From Cysteiniphilum litorale (GTDB taxonomy: Bacteria > Pseudomonadota > Gammaproteobacteria > Francisellales > Francisellaceae), in contig NZ_QLIQ01000016.1 of the NCBI RefSeq assembly GCF_003428165.1, positions 1 through 62,899 of the forward strand: a stretch of DNA of 62,899 nucleotides, in the 5' to 3' direction. Under the pieces are notes generated by a model. The model searched no databases. It worked only from the letters and a program-made list of their open reading frames with translations, and was not told the origin of the DNA. Within the stretch, counting starts at the first letter, position 1; each line of letters opens with the position of its first letter. Shown here piece after piece: positions 16,538 through 26,877 of the stretch. The translations under genes and the position numbers were made by a program.

Positions 16538-19500
16538 TTAAAACATTAAATGTATATTATTTTCTCTTAAGACTTTTGCCTGCGTCCCCAAAAGATAAGC
16601 ATCAAGCAGCATCTTTTGTGCAGAAAGCGTGACATCGTAATCATCAGACTGGATATACAACTCGACACTTTTAAGTTCCGCCTCATTAGATGATGCCACT
16701 AACTCTGTAAGCAGGGTCTGCACTGTTGCTATTTGTTGTTGTGAAAAAGACAATTTCAATGACTTAATATTTTTATCAACATACTTAGCAATCGGTTCAA
16801 TTGATAACGCATTAATTCGTAGCTGATCATTGTAGGCATCGATACTTGCCTCACCTTCAACAATCACTGTTTCATCAACAGAGATCAAATGCTTAACCGC
16901 GTCATATAATTCACTAAAGATCACCAACTCTAGGCGCTCACAACCATCATCAATCTGCAAAACCCCCATTAGTTTTCCTGACTTCGTTTTACGCTGCGCC
17001 ATCGCGACGACAACACCCGCAAGCAAAATCGACTCTTTACGCGTTGTTGCAGTAATACGACTTAATGATTGCACTTTAAAGTGGTTAAGCCACATTCTAT
17101 CTTCATCGATAATATGCCCTGATAAGAACATGCCCAATACCGATTTTTCAAAAATCAACTTATCCTTAGTACTCCAGCTTGGCACATTGATATGTGATAT
17201 GTCACGCGCTGTGTCATTTGAGGACTCAGGTTCACTAAAGCCGAATAAATCAAGCTGCCCGCTATTTTGCATCTGGCTTTTTTGTTCAGCTGCCTTCATA
17301 GCATCTTCAATCGTTGCCACAAGCGTTTGCCTGTTTTTGGCAAAACCATCCATTGCACCTGCGTAAATAAGTGCCTCACAGACACGTTTATTGGCTTTAC
17401 GCGTATCAACACGCGCACAGAAATCATATAAATCCTTAAATACCCCATTTTGCTGGCGCTCCGCCAAAATCCCTTCAATTGCTGCAAGACCAACGCCTTT
17501 GATCGCACCAAGACCATAGACAAGCTCCGTCTGTTGATTGACGGTAAAGTAATAATCACTGACATTGATATGTGGCAAAATGAGCTTTAATTGCATCTTT
17601 TGGCATTCTGAAATGAAGTTCACCACCTTATCCGTGTTATCCATATCCGACGATAATACCGCTGCCATAAAGGCTTCTGGATAGTGCGCCTTTAAAAAGG
17701 CAGTTTGATAAGATACCAAAGCATATGCCGCAGAATGTGATTTATTAAAGCCATATTTTGCAAACTCTTCCATCAAATCGAAAATTGAACTTGCAAGCTT
17801 GGCGTCAATGCCATTTTCAGCCGCCCCTTTTTCAAAGGTCTCACGCTGCTTTGCCATCTCTTCAGGGATTTTTTTACCCATCGCCCTGCGCAATAAATCT
17901 GCACCTCCTAGCGAGTAATTCGCTAGAATCTGCGCAATCTGCATCACTTGCTCTTGATATAAAATCGTCCCATAGGTTTCTTCCAATACATCTTTCAAAT
18001 CAGGATGCGGATAGCTTACTTCTTGTCTGCCGTGCTTACGATTAACAAAGTCATCTACCATGCCCGAGCCTAAAGGTCCAGGGCGATACAACGCCACCAA
18101 AGCGATAATATCTTCAAAGCAATCCGGTCTTAGGCGTTTGATCAACTCCTTCATACCGCGTGACTCCAGCTGAAAGACACCGGTTGTCTCGCCATTTTGC
18201 AAGAGCTGAAAGGTTTTTTTATCGGTCATTGGAATCAGCGCGATATCAAGTGCAGACTCATTTTGTAAGTGTCTTTGTTTATTAACAATTTTTAAAGCAT
18301 TATCAATGATGGTTAAATTTCTTAAACCCAAAAAGTCAAACTTAACCAAGCCAACTTCTTCAACGTCTTTTTTATCAAACTGTGTGACCAGTTGCTTGGT
18401 ACCTTCTTCACAATAAACCGGAGAAAAATCCGTGACTTTTGAGGGTGATATTACAACCCCTGCAGCATGCTTTCCAACACTGCGCGTCAAACCCTCAAGC
18501 TTTAGCGCAATCTTAATAATCTCACTTGCTGTTTCATCTTGTTGGCATAAATCATGCAGTGGCGTTTCAGGTGCACAAGCCTCTTTAAGCTTAATCCCAA
18601 GATCATTGGGAATTAACTTGGCAATCCTATCAACAAAACCATAAGGCTGCCCAAGCACACGCCCAACATCACGCACTACGGCTTTGGCTGCCATCGATCC
18701 ATAGGTAATGATTTGTGAGACGCTCTCACTACCATATTTTTGCGCAACATACTCAATCACGCGATCACGACCATCCATACAAAAATCAATATCAAAATCG
18801 GGCATAGATACCCTCTCAGGATTTAGAAAGCGCTCAAATAGCAAACCATAAGGAATCGGATCAATATCGGTAATCTTAAGCGCATAAGCAACTAACGATC
18901 CCGCACCTGAACCTCGCCCTGGACCTACAGGAATATCATGATCTTTTGACCATTGAATAAAATCTGCAACGATTAGAAAATACCCTGGGAACCCCATCTG
19001 ACAAATTACATCAATTTCAACTTGCAAGCGTGCTTTATAACTTTCGATAATGGCGGCTCTATCTTCATCTTGTTTGCCCATTAGGACAAAATCAAAGCGC
19101 TCATCCAGACCTTTAAAAGACACTTCAGCAAAATATTCCGCTTCAGTCATACCTTGTGGGATATCAAAACGTGGTAACACCGCATCACCCAAATTAAATG
19201 TGACATTGGCATTTTGTGCGATATATACACTATTACTTAAACTTTGCGGGATATCCGCAAATAGCTCGCACATCTCATCGGCTGAGCGCAAGTATTGCTT
19301 AGGCGTGTATTGACTTTTACGCGCTTGATCTAACAAGGTATAACCTTGGTAAATACCGACACGCACCTCGTGATCCGAGTACTCATCTTCATTTAAAAAA
19401 CGCACATCATTGGTTGCTACCACCGCCACTTGATGATCCTGCGCTAAAGCAACTGCCTTTTGAATATAATCCTCTTCACCGTCATAACCAATGCGCTGAA

Positions 19501-20005
19501 GCTCGATAAAGAAGTTTTCTTTTGGAATAATTTTAAGGTATGCCTCTAAAACACTTTCTGCTTCAGCATCTTTTTGCGCTAAATAACTCTGCGCAATTTC
19601 ACCTTTAACGCCACCGCTTAATACAAAAACATGTGTGAAATCAAAGCTTGCTAATGTGCTTTTTGGCAACACCGGAATGCCATTGACTCTATTGGCATAA
19701 AGATAAGCATGTGAAATCAAATCAACAATGACTTGATAGCCTTGATTATCTTTAGCAATTAACGTTAACGGATAATGCGCACCATCAACCTCAATCCATA
19801 TTTCACTGCCAAATATCGGCTTAACACCACTGGCAAGTGCCTCCTTATAAAACTTCACTGCGGCAAACATATTGCACATATCGGTTAACGCAACCGCTGC
19901 TAATTCGCGCTTAACACATTCCTCAAGCAATGGCTTAATGCGGATAATGCTATCCATCAACGAGTACTCGCTGTGCAGTTTCAAATGAACATAACGTGCC
20001 GACAT
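16538..20005 (-). CDS. dnaE: DNA polymerase III alpha subunit DnaE
   Basis: 1155 residues, the usual DnaE1 length. Domains in order: N-terminal PHP (YVHLKLHSEYSLMDS), the palm with GPGRGSGAGSLVAYAL and the catalytic PDFDIDFC around residue 400, fingers, a tandem helix-hairpin-helix region (GVGLAAIEGIL), a beta-clamp binding pentapeptide QLDLF near 915, and the OB-fold (LAGVVVAMAQRKTKSGKLMG). It performs replicative DNA synthesis. It starts 11 bases after amgK, which suggests the two are cotranscribed. Confidence 0.97.
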   Translation of the reverse strand: MSARYVHLKLHSEYSLMDSIIRIKPLLEECVKRELAAVALTDMCNMFAAVKFYKEALASGVKPIFGSEIWIEVDGAHYPLTLIAKDNQGYQVIVDLISHAYLYANRVNGIPVLPKSTLASFDFTHVFVLSGGVKGEIAQSYLAQKDAEAESVLEAYLKIIPKENFFIELQRIGYDGEEDYIQKAVALAQDHQVAVVATNDVRFLNEDEYSDHEVRVGIYQGYTLLDQARKSQYTPKQYLRSADEMCELFADIPQSLSNSVYIAQNANVTFNLGDAVLPRFDIPQGMTEAEYFAEVSFKGLDERFDFVLMGKQDEDRAAIIESYKARLQVEIDVICQMGFPGYFLIVADFIQWSKDHDIPVGPGRGSGAGSLVAYALKITDIDPIPYGLLFERFLNPERVSMPDFDIDFCMDGRDRVIEYVAQKYGSESVSQIITYGSMAAKAVVRDVGRVLGQPYGFVDRIAKLIPNDLGIKLKEACAPETPLHDLCQQDETASEIIKIALKLEGLTRSVGKHAAGVVISPSKVTDFSPVYCEEGTKQLVTQFDKKDVEEVGLVKFDFLGLRNLTIIDNALKIVNKQRHLQNESALDIALIPMTDKKTFQLLQNGETTGVFQLESRGMKELIKRLRPDCFEDIIALVALYRPGPLGSGMVDDFVNRKHGRQEVSYPHPDLKDVLEETYGTILYQEQVMQIAQILANYSLGGADLLRRAMGKKIPEEMAKQRETFEKGAAENGIDAKLASSIFDLMEEFAKYGFNKSHSAAYALVSYQTAFLKAHYPEAFMAAVLSSDMDNTDKVVNFISECQKMQLKLILPHINVSDYYFTVNQQTELVYGLGAIKGVGLAAIEGILAERQQNGVFKDLYDFCARVDTRKANKRVCEALIYAGAMDGFAKNRQTLVATIEDAMKAAEQKSQMQNSGQLDLFGFSEPESSNDTARDISHINVPSWSTKDKLIFEKSVLGMFLSGHIIDEDRMWLNHFKVQSLSRITATTRKESILLAGVVVAMAQRKTKSGKLMGVLQIDDGCERLELVIFSELYDAVKHLISVDETVIVEGEASIDAYNDQLRINALSIEPIAKYVDKNIKSLKLSFSQQQIATVQTLLTELVASSNEAELKSVELYIQSDDYDVTLSAQKMLLDAYLLGTQAKVLRENNIHLMF

Positions 20006-20016
20006 AATCTTACTCT

Positions 20017-21078
20017 CTACTGATTTTCAAATACACTACCAATGGTATCAAATTTAACAGGGACAGGCTTATCTTTAAGCGCTTTAATTTTTGACGCATA
20101 AGCTGGCATGACTAACCGCTGCCAATTATCATTAAAAAATGTTAATTCTTTGTACCTAGATAATACTTCGTCAATATAATGCATCACACGTGGCAAATAA
20201 CACAGGTAATTTTTACGTTTGTTTTGAATGTCTTGCCGCGTGAAAATCCCCAAACATTTTAAGTGTCGCTGCAGCCCCATAAGATCAAACCAGTATCTAA
20301 ACTTATCCAAGGTGATTTCTTGATTTAATAAGCCTTGCGCTTGCGCCCTGTGATAACATGAGCTTACACCTTGATCGATAATCGACTTTGGCAGGGTTAA
20401 ATAACAATCTTTTAATACCGATACCAAATCATAGGTAATTGGACCATTCACTGCATCTTGAAAATCAATTAACCCTAATGTTTGATTCGGCAAACACATC
20501 ATGTTTTTACTATGGAAATCTCTAAACACAAACACATTGGGCTGCTCAAGTGCGTTAACAACAAGAAGCGACTGCAATTGATGATAAGGCGCCTCCAATA
20601 GATGCAAGGTCTCTGCATCAAGTCCCAACCATTGCCAAAACCAAAGCTTCATCACATCAAGTTCAGAGGCAAATTTTGTTTTTTCATAATTAGGGAAAAG
20701 CGCTTTATCAATCTGCCAAAACTTTGGAATCAACGCCAACACCTGTTCATATTGCTTAATATTTTTTTCAGCATGCACCGCATGATAAAGTTGAGTATCG
20801 CCAAAATCATCTAATAATAAAAAACCACTTTCTTGATCATAGGCATAGCATTCTGGCGTCTGTAAATTAAAGTAATGCAAAAGGCGCGTAACCCTAAAAA
20901 ACACATCAGGTTTCTCTCGATCCAATGGCGCATCCATCACAACATAACTTTTATTGTCAAGATTAACGCGATAATACTGACGGAAACTGGCATCACCAAC
21001 AATTGGCACCAAGGTAGGCTCCGTGTTGGGGAACAGCGTTTTTAGCCATTCGATAATTTGCAAAAACCTAGATTGCAC
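20017..21078 (-). CDS. amgK: N-acetylmuramate / N-acetylglucosamine 1-kinase AmgK-like phosphotransferase
   Basis: 353 residues of the aminoglycoside-phosphotransferase fold: VGDASFRQYYRV near the N-terminus, the catalytic loop FVFRDFHSKNMM around 182-193 and the metal-binding GLIDFQDAVNGP. Divergent placement next to lptD is what is seen for AmgK, the peptidoglycan-recycling sugar kinase, in pseudomonads. Its usual partner murU (nucleotidyltransferase) is not adjacent here; dnaE follows instead. The start is GTG with AGGAAA eight bases upstream. Function is assigned by family and context. Confidence 0.8.
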   Translation of the reverse strand: MQSRFLQIIEWLKTLFPNTEPTLVPIVGDASFRQYYRVNLDNKSYVVMDAPLDREKPDVFFRVTRLLHYFNLQTPECYAYDQESGFLLLDDFGDTQLYHAVHAEKNIKQYEQVLALIPKFWQIDKALFPNYEKTKFASELDVMKLWFWQWLGLDAETLHLLEAPYHQLQSLLVVNALEQPNVFVFRDFHSKNMMCLPNQTLGLIDFQDAVNGPITYDLVSVLKDCYLTLPKSIIDQGVSSCYHRAQAQGLLNQEITLDKFRYWFDLMGLQRHLKCLGIFTRQDIQNKRKNYLCYLPRVMHYIDEVLSRYKELTFFNDNWQRLVMPAYASKIKALKDKPVPVKFDTIGSVFENQ

Positions 21079-21183
21079 GACTTTTTCCTAGAAATCTAAC
21101 AACAACGCGATAGAATAGCAGTAGTTTTGGTTTGATGAAACCTAGAATTCCTAGCAAACAGGCAAAAGGATATTTTTTATTCA

Positions 21184-23799
21184 ATGAACAAATTAATGAA
21201 TTTACACCGAAAAATTTTGCCTTTGGCAATGCTTTGCGCCATTCCAGGCATTGGTCTTAGCAAGATTACCATTGAAAATCCTTTGCAAAAATCTTGGCAA
21301 TGCAGTGCCAACGGTGACACATGGCAATGTGTTGAGATTAACAGTAATAATGCGGACTTATTTAAAAAAGGCGTGTTACCCAAAGAGAAAAAACAAATTA
21401 TCGCTGATGCCTTAGGCTGGGTACCAACCAACGATCCTAATAACATTTGCGGTGGTTACTATTATCAAGTACCGATTAACAAGAACCCTTCAAATGAAGC
21501 CAAAATCAATGCTCAGCAATATCAATATGCCAGAAGCGGCACGATTACTGCCGAAGGCGCAGTTGAAGTAAACAAAGGCAATCAATATCTTGCTGCTGAC
21601 AAAGCGGTTTTAAAACAAAACAAAGACAAAAAGATTGATCAGATTGATTTAACTGGCAATGTTAACTTAAGCCAACCAGGGCAACTAGCAATTGGTTCAC
21701 AGGGGCAAGCCAATATTAGCAATAACACTGCAACACTTGATGACACCTACTATCTAATTCGCGTACGCCAAAAACCTGGTGGATCAATGGCGAATTTAAC
21801 CTCTGACGAAATTGATAATAAAGCGAGTAATTTCACGGGCTATGCGCATGGTCATGCCAACCAAATTATTCAAAAAAGCAAAACAGATTACACGCTAAAA
21901 AAAGCAACCTATGCCACAGATAGTCCCTACGGCAATGACTGGATGATGAGTGCGACAACGATTGACCTTGATCGAGAATCAGGTCTTGGCACTGCTTACA
22001 ACACCCTGTTCTATGTCAAGGATGTACCTATTTTATATTGGCCATATATGACTTTCCCGATTGACAATCGTCGACGCACTGGCTTCTTGTATCCCACAGC
22101 GGGCTACAATAGCAACTCCGGCTATTATTTATCGACTCCTTTTTATTGGAATATGGCACCCAACTATGATTTGCTATTAACACCAACCATTTATAATCAC
22201 CGCGGAATCCTACTAGATGGAAACTTCCGCTATCTAACTGAAACGCAAAGCGGCAATCTTGATGTGCAATATATGCCACATGACAGACGTGATAACACTG
22301 ATCGCAAGGCACTTTCTTTTACTGATAATGGTCAATATGGCAGAAACTGGTCAAGCTACATCAATTATCAATATATTGGTGACAAAGACTTCTACAACGA
22401 CTTTGATAGTGACAACATTGGTCTTTCAACACAGACCTTACTTGATCGCCAAGCGTCTGTCAGTTACAACGATCCTCACTGGACCTTTAACACCACGGTG
22501 CAGTCCTATGACGTCATTGATGATACGATGTTTCTGGCAAACCGCCCTTATTCAACCTTGCCGCAAATCAATGCCAATGCTGCATACCCCGGACTCTTGC
22601 CGCACATGGACTTTAATTGGGATAACCAGTTCATCTACTTTGCAAAACCTGGATTAAACGGTGTATCGCAAGTTGAAGGTCAACGTTATTATAGCGCACC
22701 AAAAGTAAGCTTCCCTTTCCAGAAAAGCTGGGGCTTTTTTACACCATCACTGACGCTCTCTGAAACAGCATATACCTTGCAAAATAGAAGCGCTGCAAGC
22801 ACAACTGGTTTCAGTCAAAACCAATACCCTGAGCAAAATATCATTAGAAGTTTACCCATTATCAACATTGATACTGGTTTATACTTTGAGCGAAAGTTTA
22901 GTTTCAATAATCATAATTACACGCAAACACTAGAACCACGGCTATTCTACACGTATATCCCGTATCAAAACCAAAGCAATATTCCGCTGTTTGATACCTC
23001 ATTGAGTAATTTTAGTTACGCATCTTTATTCCAGACCAATGTCTTTACGGGAATTGACCGCATTAATAATGCCAATCAAGTTTCTTACGCACTGGAAACT
23101 TCAGTCAATGATCAAGATACAGGCATGAGCATATTAAGTGCCGGTATTGGTCAGATTCTTTATTTTGCTGATCGCAAAGTATCGTTATGCTCTGGCACAA
23201 ACGCTGATTGCGCTAACTCGTACGTACCTTTCCATGACAGTACCACATCAGATGTTGCCGCATTTTTTAATTATCGCTTTTTGCCACATTGGCAATTAAT
23301 GACCTCCGGTACTTACAACCCAATCAACAACAATGTCGACTCACAGACTTATCAAGTCCAATACATGCCTGATAATAACCACATCTTTAATGTGGCATAT
23401 CAAAATATTAAAAATAACTACGCAGCTTTAACACCTGCGCAAATTCAAGCAGGCACTTTACCCGACCCATTATCACAAGTGACGGTTTCTAGTATTTGGC
23501 GCTTAACACCACATTGGTCAGTCACCGGTCTTTGGAGTTACGCGTTTAACTCAAGACACACGACCAATATGTTTGCCGGCATTCAATACGATGCTTGCAG
23601 TTGGGCGGTTCGTTTCTTAGCACAACGTTATGTTAACTCCTCGAGTGATCCAAATAATCCAACCAACATTACAGGACCACTGACCAATGCCTTTATTATT
23701 CAGTTTGAATTAAAAGGCTTAGGCGGTAGTAGTGAAAGCTCGCTTGATGAGCGTCTGACCATGATCCCAGGCTACACACCAAATGGTGGGTTTAACTAA
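21184..23799 (+). CDS. lptD: LPS-assembly protein LptD
   Basis: 871 residues. A signal peptide is followed by a jellyroll LptA-like domain (GTITAEGAVEVNKGNQYLAA; IDQIDLTGNVNLSQPG; the LptD signature continues through DVPILYWPYMTFPIDNRRRTG) and a C-terminal 26-strand barrel (FTPSLTLSETAYTL; AGIQYDACSWAVRF). It inserts lipopolysaccharide into the outer leaflet. Cysteines occur in WQCSANGDTWQC and NNIC near the N-terminus, but the C-terminal pair that is CC in Escherichia coli is CS here. The AAAGGA box is 13 bases from ATG 21184; ATG 21196 is an alternative start. Confidence 0.93.
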   Translation: MNKLMNLHRKILPLAMLCAIPGIGLSKITIENPLQKSWQCSANGDTWQCVEINSNNADLFKKGVLPKEKKQIIADALGWVPTNDPNNICGGYYYQVPINKNPSNEAKINAQQYQYARSGTITAEGAVEVNKGNQYLAADKAVLKQNKDKKIDQIDLTGNVNLSQPGQLAIGSQGQANISNNTATLDDTYYLIRVRQKPGGSMANLTSDEIDNKASNFTGYAHGHANQIIQKSKTDYTLKKATYATDSPYGNDWMMSATTIDLDRESGLGTAYNTLFYVKDVPILYWPYMTFPIDNRRRTGFLYPTAGYNSNSGYYLSTPFYWNMAPNYDLLLTPTIYNHRGILLDGNFRYLTETQSGNLDVQYMPHDRRDNTDRKALSFTDNGQYGRNWSSYINYQYIGDKDFYNDFDSDNIGLSTQTLLDRQASVSYNDPHWTFNTTVQSYDVIDDTMFLANRPYSTLPQINANAAYPGLLPHMDFNWDNQFIYFAKPGLNGVSQVEGQRYYSAPKVSFPFQKSWGFFTPSLTLSETAYTLQNRSAASTTGFSQNQYPEQNIIRSLPIINIDTGLYFERKFSFNNHNYTQTLEPRLFYTYIPYQNQSNIPLFDTSLSNFSYASLFQTNVFTGIDRINNANQVSYALETSVNDQDTGMSILSAGIGQILYFADRKVSLCSGTNADCANSYVPFHDSTTSDVAAFFNYRFLPHWQLMTSGTYNPINNNVDSQTYQVQYMPDNNHIFNVAYQNIKNNYAALTPAQIQAGTLPDPLSQVTVSSIWRLTPHWSVTGLWSYAFNSRHTTNMFAGIQYDACSWAVRFLAQRYVNSSSDPNNPTNITGPLTNAFIIQFELKGLGGSSESSLDERLTMIPGYTPNGGFN

Positions 23800-23835
23800 C
23801 GCTGAGAAAGACTATTCAACACTTGGCTATGGGTA

Positions 23836-23841
23836 TATAAT
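23836..23841 (+). promoter_or_regulatory. Candidate -10 box before surA
   Basis: A perfect TATAAT lies in the 75-base gap between lptD and surA, 33 bases before the surA ATG; no good -35 is visible. It follows a GGGTA stretch. Low-confidence evidence that surA has its own promoter in addition to read-through from lptD. Confidence 0.3.
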
Positions 23842-23874
23842 GCTTGGCATTACTAAGCTTTAGTTGACTTTTTC

Positions 23875-25251
23875 ATGCACTTACGCACTAAATTTATAAC
23901 GCTTACTAGCACTCTTATTCTCAGTTCTTTGGCATTTGCTGATACGCCTCCTGCCCTATTGCAAAAACCGGGCGTCACACATGCGCAAAACACCACCATC
24001 AAAGGTAAACATTTAATCAATGAGATTGTTGCCATCGTCAATGATCAGGCGATTACCTTAGATCAATTAAATATCGAAGTTGCTAAAACCAAAGCACAAT
24101 TAGATAGCAATCCTAATGCACAAATACCGGATAATCTCACCTTGCAACGCCAAGTCTTGCAACAACTGATTAACCAGACCATTGCACTACAAATGGCAAA
24201 GCGCCAAGGCATTAGCGTCACTGACGATGAAGTTAATAACTCAATTACCGAAGTAACGGCGCAAAACGGAATTACGTTAGCACAGCTCAAACAAAAGCTT
24301 AAAGCATCAAATCTTGACTACAGCACCTATTATCAAACGGTCAAAGATCAGCTTATCATTAACAAACTGCAACAACGTGCCGTTGCGGGCAAGGTTTATA
24401 TCTCACCAACAGAAGTTGATAAGTACATCAAAAAGCATTTTAGTGATAATCAAACTGAATATTTAGTTAACAATATCGTCTTATCTCTACCTGATAACCC
24501 AACGACTGAAGATCAACAAAAAGTTATAGCGCAGGCGAAAGAGATTATTCGATCAATCAAAGATAAAAAAACCACCTTTGCCGATGCTGCTAAGAAATAT
24601 TCACAAGCAGGCAATGCAAGTAGCGGTGGCTCACTTGACTGGAAAACACTTAATAAACTACCAAGCATCTATCAAAACGAAGTTGAAGCACTGCAAAATG
24701 GACAAATCAGTGCACCATTTATTGCTAATGGTAGCGTTCAAATTATTGAACTCGCCGACAGTAAAACACCGGAAAGTGCCAAACACTTTGTTGAACAATA
24801 TCACGTTCAACAAATCGTGATCAACACCTCTCCAGTTGTTACCGACAATGATGCAAAAGCTAAATTAATGCGCATTTTAACCGCACTTGACAACCATCAA
24901 TCATTTAGTGACCTTGCCAAGGCAAACTCTGATGCGCTTGATAATGCCGATAGTGGTGGCGACATGGGCTGGATTAGCTTAAATGCTCAACCACCAGCAT
25001 TAGCACAAGCGATTAAAGCCGCTAAACTAAAGAAAGTAAGCGCGCCTTTTAAGGTAAACAATGGCTGGCAAATCATTGAGGTACTCGCAAAACGCAAACA
25101 AGATGACACTGCGAATTATCAAAAAGAACAAGCGATGATGGCTTTATTTAATGAAAATGCGCAGCAAGCCTTAAAAACGTGGATGTTATCATTACGTGAT
25201 AGCGCGTATGTTGAAATCGTTGATCAAAATTTAAATTTGCCTGAGGCATAA
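23875..25251 (+). CDS. surA: Periplasmic peptidyl-prolyl isomerase / chaperone SurA
   Basis: 458 residues. A signal peptide (ending SSLAFA) is followed by the SurA N-terminal domain (INEIVAIVNDQAITLDQL; LINQTIALQMAKRQGI) and two parvulin domains (about 195-300, GSLDWKTLNKLPSIYQ; about 310-415, GGDMGWISLNAQPPALAQAI). It escorts outer-membrane proteins, including LptD, across the periplasm, and it is next to lptD as is usual. The Shine-Dalgarno sequence is weak. Confidence 0.93.
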   Translation: MHLRTKFITLTSTLILSSLAFADTPPALLQKPGVTHAQNTTIKGKHLINEIVAIVNDQAITLDQLNIEVAKTKAQLDSNPNAQIPDNLTLQRQVLQQLINQTIALQMAKRQGISVTDDEVNNSITEVTAQNGITLAQLKQKLKASNLDYSTYYQTVKDQLIINKLQQRAVAGKVYISPTEVDKYIKKHFSDNQTEYLVNNIVLSLPDNPTTEDQQKVIAQAKEIIRSIKDKKTTFADAAKKYSQAGNASSGGSLDWKTLNKLPSIYQNEVEALQNGQISAPFIANGSVQIIELADSKTPESAKHFVEQYHVQQIVINTSPVVTDNDAKAKLMRILTALDNHQSFSDLAKANSDALDNADSGGDMGWISLNAQPPALAQAIKAAKLKKVSAPFKVNNGWQIIEVLAKRKQDDTANYQKEQAMMALFNENAQQALKTWMLSLRDSAYVEIVDQNLNLPEA

Positions 25252-25269
25252 AAACACAAGAGACATTAA

Positions 25270-26046
25270 ATGCATAAAGCCAAAAAGTCTTTAGGGCAAA
25301 ATTTTTTACAGGATGAAAGTATTATTGCCAATATCGTTCACCAATCTGGGATAAAGGCAGATGACGATGTTATCGAAATTGGCCCTGGTCTTGGCGCATT
25401 AACACGCCATATTCTTCAAATCACCAAAGCTATCCAAGTTATCGAATTTGATGAAGATGTGATCCTGCCATTGAAAGCTGCTTGTGCGGTGTATGGTAAG
25501 CTTAATATTTGCCAACAAGATGTATTAACCGTTAACTTTAATGACTTTTATCATGGCACAAAAATAAAGCTCATTGGTAACTTACCCTATAATATTTCCT
25601 CACCTATTCTTTTTCATTTAATCGAATATGCAGCGCTTTTCAAAGATATGCATTTTATGCTGCAAAAAGAAGTGGTTGATCGTGTTGCTGCTGCGCCATC
25701 GGAGAAAAACTATGGTCGCTTAAGCGTCATGCTGCAATACCACTTCAAATGTGAAGCATTATTCACTGTTCCAGCCACTGCATTTAAGCCCGCACCAAAA
25801 GTCGAATCGCGTATTTTACGCTTAACGCCTTATAATGAATTACCATTTATTGCCAATGACTATACGCTTTTTGCCAAAGTTGTTAAACAAGCTTTCCAGA
25901 TGCGTCGCAAGACTTTGCGTAACAACCTCAAGGCACTTGTGCCTGCGAGCGAACTAGATAATTTACCCGTTGATTTGAGGCTTCGCCCAGAGAATCTAAG
26001 CGTTGCCGATTTTGTCAAATTAAGCAATCACATCGGAGCACTGTAA
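25270..26046 (+). CDS. rsmA: 16S rRNA (adenine1518/1519-N6) dimethyltransferase RsmA
   Basis: 258 residues. It starts KSLGQNFLQDESI and has the AdoMet motif VIEIGPGLGALT and the catalytic LIGNLPYNISSPI motif (NLPY type), as in KsgA/RsmA, which dimethylates two adenines near the 3' end of 16S rRNA. It follows surA by 18 bases. The pdxA gene that usually lies between surA and rsmA in gammaproteobacteria is absent here. Its stop is directly followed by the apaH ATG. Confidence 0.95.
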   Translation: MHKAKKSLGQNFLQDESIIANIVHQSGIKADDDVIEIGPGLGALTRHILQITKAIQVIEFDEDVILPLKAACAVYGKLNICQQDVLTVNFNDFYHGTKIKLIGNLPYNISSPILFHLIEYAALFKDMHFMLQKEVVDRVAAAPSEKNYGRLSVMLQYHFKCEALFTVPATAFKPAPKVESRILRLTPYNELPFIANDYTLFAKVVKQAFQMRRKTLRNNLKALVPASELDNLPVDLRLRPENLSVADFVKLSNHIGAL

Positions 26047-26877
26047 ATGGCAAGTTATGTGATTGGTGATGTTCAAGGGTGCTATGCTGAATTAATGCAA
26101 TTAATTGATAAGATTCAATTTAACCCTGACAGTGATAAATTGATCTTTACCGGTGATCTTGTTAATCGCGGACCGCAATCGCTTGAAGTATTGCGTTTTG
26201 TTAAATCTTTAGGCAAGTCTGCCAAAGTGGTTTTAGGCAATCACGATTTATATCTTCTTGCCATTGCCTATGGCTATTTACCGACTGCTAAGAAAGACAC
26301 ACTTAACCCCATTTTAGAAGCTGAAGATAAAAACGAATTAATCCAATGGTTGCGGCAACAGCTCTTTCTATATAGTCACAAAAAACACCTTATCACTCAT
26401 GCGGGCATCCCACCAATTTGGTCACTTAAAAAAGCCAAACGTTTGGGGTTAGAGCTTGAGTTTGTACTGCAAACCGATATGTGCTTTCAGCTTTTTATGA
26501 GCAACTTATTTGGTAATGAGCCCGATCTTTGGCAAGATAATTTAGAAGCTGTTAATCGTTGGCGCTGCATTGCTAATTATTTCACACGCATGCGCTTATG
26601 TGATCAAAATGGTCGCTTGGATTTTTCTTTCAAAGGTGAGCTTAATAATAAACCTGACCACCTTGATGCATGGTTTAACATTCCTAATGCCAAAATTGAC
26701 GCAAAATATACACTTGTTTTTGGACATTGGGCAGCATTAAATGGTGTTAGCAACAACCCACGCTGTATCGCAATTGACACGGGTTGCGTTTGGGGTGGCA
26801 AGCTAAGTGCTTACTGTATTGATACACAAGAGATTCATCAGGTCGATGCAATTAATTTAATTAAGGAGATCGAATAA
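26047..26877 (+). CDS. apaH: Symmetrical bis(5'-nucleosyl)-tetraphosphatase ApaH
   Basis: 276 residues with the metallophosphatase motifs GDVQGC, FTGDLVNRGP, GNHD and LITHAG. It hydrolyses Ap4A (and caps NpnN-RNA) to nucleoside diphosphates. It abuts rsmA at one end and aroQ at the other with no spacing, so all three are translated from one mRNA. Confidence 0.95.
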   Translation: MASYVIGDVQGCYAELMQLIDKIQFNPDSDKLIFTGDLVNRGPQSLEVLRFVKSLGKSAKVVLGNHDLYLLAIAYGYLPTAKKDTLNPILEAEDKNELIQWLRQQLFLYSHKKHLITHAGIPPIWSLKKAKRLGLELEFVLQTDMCFQLFMSNLFGNEPDLWQDNLEAVNRWRCIANYFTRMRLCDQNGRLDFSFKGELNNKPDHLDAWFNIPNAKIDAKYTLVFGHWAALNGVSNNPRCIAIDTGCVWGGKLSAYCIDTQEIHQVDAINLIKEIE

